From Scilla litardierei (Eukaryota > Streptophyta > Magnoliopsida > Asparagales > Asparagaceae), in assembly GCA_030789695.1 (NCBI GenBank), contig CM061132.1, positions 153,556,817 through 153,620,816 on the forward strand: a stretch of 64,000 nucleotides of DNA, written 5' to 3'. Under the pieces are notes generated by a model. It was not told the origin of the DNA. It saw only the letters and a program-made list of their open reading frames with translations, and made no database searches. The translations under genes and the position numbers were made by a program. Positions 56,307-64,000 of the stretch are shown here, piece by piece; positions within the stretch are counted from its first letter, which is position 1; every line of letters begins with the position of its first letter.

Positions 56307-56468
56307 GTAACCCCAATTTTCGCCTTTTTCTCCTCTTTTGTGTGTTTTTCGAGGATCCATGTGCTTAACGAACCCCAAACACAAATTAATTTCTATTTCT
56401 ATCTATTATACCCCTAATGCCCCATACGTTTTGAATATTACACGCTGATATCTCCATTTCATGCGCAG
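56307..56468 (+). other. Possible leader intron of the Athila-like ORF
   Basis: Donor cctccg/gtaacc at 56307 and acceptor tgcgcag at 56462-56468 bound a 162-bp AT-richer stretch within an otherwise GC-rich leader, with T-rich sequence after the donor. Predicted from splice consensus and composition only. Confidence 0.35.
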
Positions 56469-56648
56469 GTCATTTTTGGGAGCTTAGGGGAGCCCAGGGG
56501 AGCTTCTCGGGACTGATTTGGGCTTCGTGGAGGCGTTGTCTTCGCACGCTTCCATTGCTTTGCACTCGCGGCGTGTCGTGGTATACTCTTTCCTTTACTT
56601 TACGCACGCCGCACTTTTCACGTTTTTCGGCGCGCGCTCGGGGCCCAT

Positions 56649-58721
56649 ATGCCGCCCCGGACACGGCCGCGGTCGAAGAGAGCTTCCGCCAAGCGGAAGC
56701 GGTCAGATGATGCCGGCCCCTCCCACGAGTTGGAGGACTCTCCTCCGCCTTCTCCACCACACCCCACACACCCCGCACACCCCGCGCAGCCTGCAGCACC
56801 CGCACAGCCCGCACAACCCGCACAGCCACTCCCTGCCGCTCCACAGCCACCACCTCCGGCTTCACTTGTCGGGCCGCTCGGGATTACGTTCCGAGACAAC
56901 GCACACCGCGCCGTCTTCGAGCGTGTCTCCCAGCGCTCGATCGTACCCTTCAGGTTCGCACACCTTACAGACCTAGGACGCCTGGGGGTACTAGAGGGGA
57001 TGCTCACGTTGTACGACAACGTGGGCTGGCGAGATTTCTTTCAGGTGTCGGCGGACACGTTTATCCGTCCGACACTTGAGGTACTTAGTTCGATCGCCCG
57101 GACCGACGAGGGATGCTCGTTTCGGTTCATGGACCGGGAGTGCCAGGTCACTCTCGGTATGATGAGAGCCTTTTTCTCGTGGCCCGATGTCCACGGGGCC
57201 GATCGAGGTTACGCCCCCACCAATATCCCCCCACCTTCCTTCGACGCAGGTGCCTTTTGGGCCCGGATTACGGGTCTTCATGCTGCCTTTGACCCTAGTA
57301 GGGCCAAGGCCTCGGCCATTGTCCATCCCTACCTCCGTATAGCTCAGCGCCTTATGGCGACGACCTTTTTGGCCAGATATGAGTCGGGCACGATGTCCAC
57401 GCCAGAGCTCTACATGCTCTACGCGATGACACAGCCCAGAGCTATATCTAGGGATGTCGATGAGCTGGTCCCCGCCGTCGTGATTGATGTCGCGGCATGG
57501 TTTTTGGACCGCATTATTGTATCGGTGGGCGCTCGCTCACCGATATGCTGCGGCGGCCTGATCACCTTGCTTGCCCTTATGACCGGTGAGGACTTCCCTG
57601 ACAACCTGCGACGAGCACCGGGCCCCACTTCTCTGTCGATTGATGTTATGGCCCGGATGAAGATGCTTCGTCCGCACGGTGAGCGACACTGGGTCTGGCT
57701 GCACGGCCCTTACGGTGCCGATTACATGATTCTTCCGAGCCCTGCTCAGACTCAGATTGCACCGGCTCATGTGGACTGGCTCCCTGCGATGGATGTTCTG
57801 ATCCCAGCCGCATACGTGCTCGAGGCCGAGGAGGCCGAGCAGGCTTACGCTGCCTACACTGCCCCCGCAGACCCTGTTGCACCTGCCGAGCCTGCTGCCC
57901 CTGTTGACCCCGTGGCCCCTCAGCCTATCCCCGATGTTTCCGATGCTCCAGACACCTCTGTCCACACTGCTGTCGGTGTCGGGAGTACCTTAGCTGAGCC
58001 CACTTCCACTGCTTCCGAGCCTGTCACCACCACCACTGGCCCTCTGTCTGCTGAGCCCGTTTCCTCTGCCCCACCCGAGCGCCCGCCGACCATAGTTGAG
58101 TACGGAGAGCCCTCTTTTGCCACCCCTGCGGAGACCGTAGTCTCCGCCTCTGTCTCCACCGCTGCTGTATTTTCCGAGAGTGTCGTGGCGTCTGTCCACA
58201 CTTCTGTGCCACCGACCTCTCTGGCCGCCTCGCTGCCACTTTTGTATTCTTCTTTCGATGCGGCTGCCTCCACTTCTCACCGTCCTGCCCAGCCTCGCAC
58301 TGAGGCCAGGCCCCCACTTGCGAGCGCAGCCCCTTTTGTTCCCTTGCCTGCTGAGCCCGTCACATACGCCACCAGAGTACGCCCGCCCCGACCTGCACAG
58401 CCCCGACCGGTGCGTCCCTCTGCACCACCTCCCCCTGACACTGTACTTCAGAGCATTCGTGCTCTCGAGGGGGCGGTGAGTGGCCTCAGAGGCGACCTTC
58501 GGACCCTGTCCGCCACCGTCACTGCGATGGCTGGCCGCTTTGACCTGCTCCCGCACATTCACTACTGTCTTACCCAGGTCCTGGAGCGTCTCCCACGCGT
58601 ACCCCCGCCCACCCAGCAGGTTCCCACTACCACTTCCACACACACACCCACTCAGCAGCCTGCCCCATTCCCACCACCACTTCCGCCTCAGGACGGAAAC
58701 GGCGCAGCACCACCTTCTTAG
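56649..58721 (+). CDS. Athila-type ORF of unknown function (element C)
   Basis: 690 codons. The N-terminus is strongly basic (MPPRTRPRSKRASAKRKRSD), a likely nuclear localisation signal, followed by a proline/alanine repeat (AHPAQPAAPAQPAQPAQP). A folded domain of about 330 residues (about 75-410) has LGRLGVLEGMLTLYDNVGWR, FRFMDRECQVTLGMM and GERHWVWLHGPYGADY. It resembles the ATHILA ORF-1/putative plant transposon protein families by pattern, not by search. A long Pro/Ala/Thr/Ser-rich stretch follows, then a probable coiled coil near residues 600-650 (IRALEGAVSGLRGDLRTLSA) and a Pro/Gln tail. The frame is completely open in a young element, which suggests recent selection. It may be an RNA- or DNA-binding accessory or envelope-position protein; function unknown. 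Confidence 0.8.
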   Translation: MPPRTRPRSKRASAKRKRSDDAGPSHELEDSPPPSPPHPTHPAHPAQPAAPAQPAQPAQPLPAAPQPPPPASLVGPLGITFRDNAHRAVFERVSQRSIVPFRFAHLTDLGRLGVLEGMLTLYDNVGWRDFFQVSADTFIRPTLEVLSSIARTDEGCSFRFMDRECQVTLGMMRAFFSWPDVHGADRGYAPTNIPPPSFDAGAFWARITGLHAAFDPSRAKASAIVHPYLRIAQRLMATTFLARYESGTMSTPELYMLYAMTQPRAISRDVDELVPAVVIDVAAWFLDRIIVSVGARSPICCGGLITLLALMTGEDFPDNLRRAPGPTSLSIDVMARMKMLRPHGERHWVWLHGPYGADYMILPSPAQTQIAPAHVDWLPAMDVLIPAAYVLEAEEAEQAYAAYTAPADPVAPAEPAAPVDPVAPQPIPDVSDAPDTSVHTAVGVGSTLAEPTSTASEPVTTTTGPLSAEPVSSAPPERPPTIVEYGEPSFATPAETVVSASVSTAAVFSESVVASVHTSVPPTSLAASLPLLYSSFDAAASTSHRPAQPRTEARPPLASAAPFVPLPAEPVTYATRVRPPRPAQPRPVRPSAPPPPDTVLQSIRALEGAVSGLRGDLRTLSATVTAMAGRFDLLPHIHYCLTQVLERLPRVPPPTQQVPTTTSTHTPTQQPAPFPPPLPPQDGNGAAPPS

Positions 58722-60675
58722 GCACCCTTGATGCCATCGATTATTTTTGCCGTTGTGCTGCCCGTTTCTGCTGGGTCCTGATGCATTTTTGTCCCCCTCA
58801 CCTCACTTATTTTGGGATTCTCATTCTGATCATATCTTTTTATATCTTTTTTGGGAGAGAGGGAGAGTTTTTGGTGCCACACCTATATATCTGTATCACT
58901 CCTATATCTGCCTGCATCATGTCCGCATCATTTTTTTTTCGTTTCATTATTTTTCCTTTTTTTCCTTCCATAATGCTTGCATCCTCACTTACCCCTCACA
59001 TTACTTGTCTCTCGGTGTGCCACACTTTGCACATTGAGGACACTGTGCCATTTAGCTTGGGGGAGTGAGTTCTCACGTTCTTTTTCGATTTGCCACCTTT
59101 ATTTTTAGTTTTTAACACCATTTTCCGCTTTTGCACTTATTTTCATCATTTTTCTTTTTATTTTACCATGCATCACGTTTTTCTTATTTTTCTGTGTGCC
59201 GCATTGTAAATAGTTCTATTTTCCCTTTATCTTTATTTCCTTTTTTTCTTTTTTTCATCTCATGCTAGAGATGACTTTTCTATGATGATGATGACGTGGA
59301 GTTAGCTTACTCTATATGCATGCTATATTTGTCATGTCTTAGACTTTATTTCTGATATCATATGCTATGACTTGCCTTGCATCTAGAGATAGTAACCCAC
59401 ACTTTTTCCACATGAAAATGGATGAAATTTTATTATTAGCTGAGTCTGAATATCCATATGTATGCTATCACAGAAAACACACCAAGATTCACGCATTGAA
59501 TGCTTATATCTGGAGTACCGATTTCTTTTCCTATATCACTTCTATATGCATGAATTGTACATTTCACTTCAGGATGATTGAATGATGTTAGCTATGATAA
59601 ATCTGGATTAGTTAGCTTTTTTGTGATCGAAACTGAGTAGATTAGATTACCCTGCTGAAGTTGTCGTGCATGTCTTATAGAGTGAACCGAGAGATATATT
59701 TATTTCTTTCTCCACAAATCTTGAACATCATTTCTCTACTTTTAAAATCATTGGTGATTCTCCCCTTAGCGATTCTATTATATGGCATTTCCCCCGCTAT
59801 TAATTCCTAGCTTCAAATTTCCCGAATTCAAAAAAAAAGAGAAAATATTCTTGTATATCGTTATCTCTCTTTGAGTTGGGATCGTTGTGTATATATGCTA
59901 TACCAAGGAAAAAAAAAGATAAAAGGAAAAAGAAAAGAGGAAAAATCCTCAATAAAAGATCACATCTCACTTTCTTTCTTTCTTCTCTCTTTTCGTGTTC
60001 ATTTTTATTACTTTTGGAGCTTTATAAAAATAGGGATGTGAATATTTTTTATGCCACCATGCTCATAGATAAGCTTGGGGGAGGGAATCCATTGATGTGT
60101 GAGAGAGTGACTACTTGACGTTGCACGACAACCTAGGCTAAGTAATATTCTATACTCGGTGTGATTATTTCTAGCTTTACGAAACCCAGAAATCTAAGCC
60201 TAGCATTCATATCATGAAATCCACACTTTTCTATTCTCTCTATTCTATTGTGTGATACTCTTATACTCCTCATAGAAAGCATTCAATTGAAAAGTGTGTG
60301 ATCTGCGATGTGTATACCGCTTTAAATGATTCAGACAATGTTAATTCTAAAATTATTCCGTTTTTCATGATTATATCGTTGTTCGTGGGTTTTCTATTTC
60401 TATTTGCACTATTATACTATGATATCAAAATAAAACTCTTTGACATGTATTTTTCATTCAGTGCATGCTATATGAGTAAGCGGAACCCACGTCCTGAGAA
60501 AATGATCTAGCAGCTTACCTCTTCGCTTCTTTCTTTCTTCTTTGTCTTCATTTCGTTTTTCATTCTTCTCCGCTTTTCATTTTTCATCTTTCGCCGTTTT
60601 CGTTTTCCGAATCCACCGGGTTCGCCTTTTACTTATCTTCCTCGAGGACGAGTAAGAGGTAAGCTTGGGGGATTT
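58722..60675 (+). other. Untranslated 3' region of element C with three AGCTTGGGGGA motifs
   Basis: About 2 kb, T-rich, no conserved ORF. agcttgggggag (59054-59065), aagcttgggggaggg (60071-60085) and aagcttgggggattt (60661-60675) share one core. The last is the true polypurine tract at the 3' LTR. The first is preceded by a GCACA/TGTGC hairpin (gcacattgaggacactgtgc, 59028-59047). Confidence 0.8.
60661..60675 (+). other. 3' polypurine tract of element C
   Basis: aagcttgggggattt abutting the 3' LTR at 60676. Confidence 0.8.
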
Positions 60676-62492
60676 TGATCACTCCTTATTTTACACTTTT
60701 TTCCCGCATGTTTGCATGCCATTTAGATCGCCTAAATCATGTTTTTTACGATATATCGACGATATTGCGATGCTTTTCACGATTTGTTGTTTTTGTCGCA
60801 TTTCAGGTGATTTGGAGCGATTTGGAGTGATCTCGAGATGCGCTTACTCCAGAGGGTCACCAACGACCTCCCCAAGGGGTATTTTGCTGTTGGAGAGGAG
60901 CGGAAGAAGAAAGGACGTCGCAGGAGCGACGAGGAGGCCAAAACAAGCTGTTTGGGCATTTTTGGTGTCCCACTCGGCCGAGTGGAGGAGTCACTCGGCC
61001 GACCAGCGAGACACCGCTCGGCCGACCAGATCGGACACGTTTCATACGTGCACTCGGCCGAGCGACGGAGACCACATCGGCCGAGTGACGAGATCCCATC
61101 CGCCCGAGTGGCGCCCAGACGAAGCCATTCAAAAATCGCCAACTTACTGTTTTTCGGCTGCCTGAGCTTCAGAAGACCCACTCGGCCGAGTGGATAATCC
61201 CGACCGCCCGAGTACCAAGAAGCCCTCGGCCGAGTGACGACAACTCACTCGGCCGAGCCGCCCCCGAAGTGAAGACCCCTGAAGATCAAGACTTACTGGA
61301 AATTTACAGGGTTTCTCACTCGGCCGAGCGACTTTTGTCACTCGGCCGAGTGCGACGCGCTGCCTGTAGCGAAAATTGCGGATTTCAGGCTGCGCAGGGG
61401 TATTTTGGTCACAGTTTTTGGGAGATTTTGGGGGGAATTTAACCCCTGTTTTTACCCTAGTTTTAGAGAGCTTTTCTCTTAGATTTTTGCAGCTTTTTAG
61501 ATTAACTTTTTAGCTTTATTCTTGTGATTGGAGAGGAGACAAAAGTTGATTTTTGTTGGATTAATTGAAGAACTCCATTGGTTTGCCTCTCTCTTCTCTA
61601 AAAATTCTATTTTTATTGCTTATCTCAATATTGTGATGAATTCTCTTGTTTATTTCATTGATTATTTTTCTGTTTGTGCTATGAATTGTGAGTAGTCTCC
61701 ACGTCTTGGGGCGTGGGGATGAACCCTACAAGCCCAATTTCATATTTGTGATGAATTGGTAGAAATTTTGCTAGAATTGTTATTAGGGATTAGTTTGGGA
61801 GCGATTTACTACGGATAGCTAGGAGTTCATACCGATTGAGATTTGCAAGAGATTGGATCCCAATTCGATAGGAAACCCTAGAAATCCGAATTGGGTTGGA
61901 ATCGAATTTCCCTAGTATCGGTTTGCAAGAGATTGGACCGATACTAGGGTTCCCGGTTGCAATTCCGTGCCGATACCCGTTTGCAAGAGATTGGACGGGT
62001 AGGAACTATCCCAACCTAGGTCGTGGGCCGAGTTTGCAAGAGATTGGGCTCGGTGCGCGATTGAACGATGATGTTGATCCTAATGCTAGCTTCCCCAGGC
62101 TAGGGTTTGCAAGAGATTGGACCCGAACCTAGGATAGCTATAGACCGGCAACAGCGCGAGAGCGTGAGCTTGGTTCTACATTCAGTTGCAACTAGTTCAT
62201 CCAAAATCTTATTCTAGCAATTTTGATACCGATGAACCACATTGACGAGATACGGTGAGTGGCGGGAATTCCCCATTCCCTAGACGTTCTTTATTTGATT
62301 TGATATTTCCGTACTTTGTCTGACGATTGTGACAGGATCGCCAAAGGCAAATTTCTCTCTTCTTAAATAGCCAGGTTGATTGGAACAAGCACGGTCATTC
62401 GTCCTCCCTGTGTTCGATAACCCGCTCGCTGCTATACCGTGCGCTTGCGGTAAAACTACAACCGTTCTTTGGGTTACATCCCGGAGCGACCA
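60676..62492 (+). repeat. 3' LTR of element C
   Basis: 1,817 bp, followed by TSD aaaca. It carries the palindrome cluster at 60971-61352 (one extra 21-bp word relative to the 5' LTR) and the hairpin family at 61835-62133. Confidence 0.95.
61835..62133 (+). other. Five-hairpin family, 3' LTR copy
   Basis: Same five loops and stems as 51860-52158. The first stem has one base change (GATTGAGA), and the third loop has the consensus G where the 5' copy has T. Confidence 0.85.
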
Positions 62493-62529
62493 AAACACAG
62501 GGGAAAACTCAGGGGTTTTTTTGCCGTAT

Positions 62530-62631
<102 letters not shown>

Positions 62632-62823
62632 TGTTAAAGTTTCTTTTGTTGGGAACATGTGGGGATTCGAATTTTTTGGTTTTTATTAAACACTTATCTC
62701 ACCCCTTCTTTATCAAAATTAAATCTTAGCCATTCTTTTATCAACCTCTTTATACATCAGCATGACATCAGCTTGTCCTAGTCAGCAAGGCAATTCAAAA
62801 AAGTCCTCAAATGTAATATAGAT

Positions 62824-63219
62824 TATGCACAAAAAACATTAGTTAGGGGGTGAAAACATACAATTTTCACCTCTAATCACTGACCCAATGCGGTCAAACA
62901 TCTGGTGCAATAAGTTAGGCCACATCCTTGAACTATCAGACATCTGGCCCAAGGCCCTCAAACGACTGATAGAGAGACTGTACAGAGTGCTAATTTTCAG
63001 AGTTTGCAGAATTACGCCCCATGCCATTCAACCATCTGAAGGCATGATGGCAGACGTCTGATCCTCTAGCCAGACGTCTGATCATATAGCATCAGATGTT
63101 TGGTGTGTCTGGGCTGATACATTTCTTTGGAGCGACAAAACAATACGTTTGGTGCTATACTACCAGACGTCTAGTGACAGCGAAACTTCAAGATTTGAGT
63201 TTAAATATAAACTTCAACA
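62824..63219 (-). repeat. Probable copia LTR with CAGACGTCTG words
   Basis: Right edge at 63219: on the minus strand caaggtagag (polypurine-like) is followed by TGTTGAAG, the usual copia tract-LTR junction. Perfect cagacgtctg palindromes lie at 63051-63060 and 63071-63080, with decayed ones at 62937, 62890, 63090 and 63164. The left edge is not resolved and may be cut by the Helitron. Confidence 0.5.
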
Positions 63220-63379
63220 CTCTACCTTGCCTCAAACTTTCTCCATCATACAAACATCACTCCAAACATAACCAAGACACCTCCAAGCTCTCCATAATGG
63301 CTCTACCCTATTTCAAAGCATCTCTACCTAGATTTAGTATTTCTAAAAACACAAATGACAACAGTAAATCATCAACCAC

Positions 63380-63720
63380 TCACCAAGTAAAGATCAAGCT
63401 CAAGCAGTGCCTGAGCTTGACTGCAGCAACCGTGTGAGCATATCTGCACGATTATGATCTGCCGAGACATTCTCCAGTGCTATGAACTTATTCTCTTCCT
63501 ACAGAAAGAAGTCCCGTACTTCAATATGCTTGTTCCTTGAACTGTAGGCCTGATACTCTACCAAGTGGATATCGCTCTGGCAATCACAATAGACCTTCAT
63601 CACTTCTTGCAGAATACCCAAGTCTCTCAGCAGACTTCGTATGTACTTGCCTTCCTTGATTGACTCAACTGCAGCTATCAGTTCTGGCTTTGTGGTTAAT
63701 AATGCTACAACGAATTGAAG
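63380..63720 (-). pseudogene. Copia RNase H C-terminal half, inverted
   Basis: The minus strand shows SVLQFVVALLTTKPELIAAV, IRSLLRDLGILQEV, CDCQSDIHLVEYQAYSSRNK and HIEVRDFF. These match the copia RNase H pattern (VALSTTEAEYMAA, CDNQSAIHL, HIDIRYHF). It ends KLRHCLSLIFTW and a stop at 63380. Several key residues are altered and the frame changes near 63,490, so it is a pseudogene. Confidence 0.8.
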
Positions 63721-63744
63721 GACTGATCTCCAAGTCCTTAAATT

Positions 63745-64000
63745 TTCTATGGTTTGTACATGCCCAGACTTGGCCCAGGCAGTTGGAGTCATCAGCAAGT
63801 ATATGGTGAATCCAGGAAAGGAACAATGGCAGGCTGTGAAGTGGATATTTAGATATCTGAAGGGAACATCTAGCATTGGTTTGTGTTAAGAAAGGGTGAT
63901 GGGTTGGTGTTATCTAGATTTTGTGATTTTGATTATGCGGATGACAGGGACAGGAGGAGTTCTACCACTGGATATATGTTCACATTAGGCACAACTATAG
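63745..64000 (+). pseudogene. Copia RT end and RNase H start
   Basis: The plus strand reads PDLAQAVGVISKYMVNPGKE, WIFRYLKGTSSIGL, a stop, then DFDYADDRDRRSSTTGYMFT up to the window edge. This is the part that normally precedes the segment found inverted at 63380-63720. The stop in the middle marks it as non-functional. Confidence 0.8.

Larger units (their letters stand above)
50722..62492 (+). mobile_element. Element C: Athila/Tat-like Ty3 without RT, RNase H or integrase
   Basis: The LTRs 50722-52517 and 60676-62492 begin TGATCACTCC and end GCGACCA. A perfect TSD aaaca lies at 50717-50721 and 62493-62497. By eye the LTRs differ at about 15 bases plus one 21-bp indel in 1.8 kb, so it is young. 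Contents in order: tRNA-Asp primer site, gag, protease, a conserved hairpin, a palindrome cluster with internal TATA box, a 690-codon Athila-like ORF, a long T-rich tail and a polypurine tract. No RT, RNase H or integrase motif exists anywhere, so movement would need enzymes in trans. Confidence 0.93.

Noticed and set aside
57990..58643. Minus-strand open frame of about 217 codons
   Set aside because: Shadow of the GC-rich Pro/Ala/Thr region of the Athila-like ORF.

Overview
The window is nuclear DNA of a flowering plant. The evidence is one intron-bearing host gene, a cytokinin dehydrogenase on the minus strand at 27,245-29,178, set in dense plant-type LTR retrotransposons, Helitrons and MITEs. 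The species cannot be told from the sequence. No bacterial, organellar, tRNA, rRNA or CRISPR features were seen.

Layout. 1-2,074: AT-rich flank with a ~400 bp tandem duplication. 2,075-18,355: an old gag-only Ty3 element on the minus strand (solo gag, no pol). It has been hit by three later insertions, each dated by its own target-site duplication (TSD): a solo LTR (2,720-4,476, TSD ctgat), a long-LTR non-autonomous Ty3 element A (4,879-10,751, TSD tgcac), and a young chromovirus B (12,311-18,154, TSD taatc, LTRs about 99% identical). 19,368-24,504: a nearly complete Ty1/copia element D with three nonsense codons. 24.5-33.7 kb: the host gene and its flanks. 33,734-35,709: an internally deleted sister of D. 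35,757-36,079: a Harbinger-type MITE. 39.85-50.46 kb: an LTR fragment split by a 9.1 kb LARD-like element E (40,321-49,407) with 2.6 kb LTRs; E itself contains a Helitron (44,856-45,546) and a Mutator-type MITE (46,853-47,088). 50,465-62,822: a second Helitron of the same family, split by an 11.8 kb Athila/Tat-like element C (50,722-62,492, TSD aaaca). 62.8-64.0 kb: a rearranged Ty1/copia remnant.

The most striking signals are non-coding. (1) Each LTR of element C holds five hairpins that share one 16-nt loop but have different, self-complementary stems. (2) Element C carries the same cluster of the palindromic word CACTCGGCCGAGTG twice, once in the LTR and once inside the element. Each copy lies just upstream of a TATA-like box, and the internal one precedes a 690-codon ORF, which suggests a duplicated promoter module. 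(3) Unrelated elements nearby carry analogous clusters built from different palindromes: GACGCGGCCGCGTC in the solo LTR, ACACGGTCGTGT at 50 kb, CAGACGTCTG at 63 kb, and a chain of GC hairpins inside the gag of element B. (4) Element C encodes gag-protease and an Athila-like ORF but no reverse transcriptase, RNase H or integrase, so it must depend on a partner.

All reading was by eye. Domain names come from recognised motifs, not database searches, and percentages are hand estimates.
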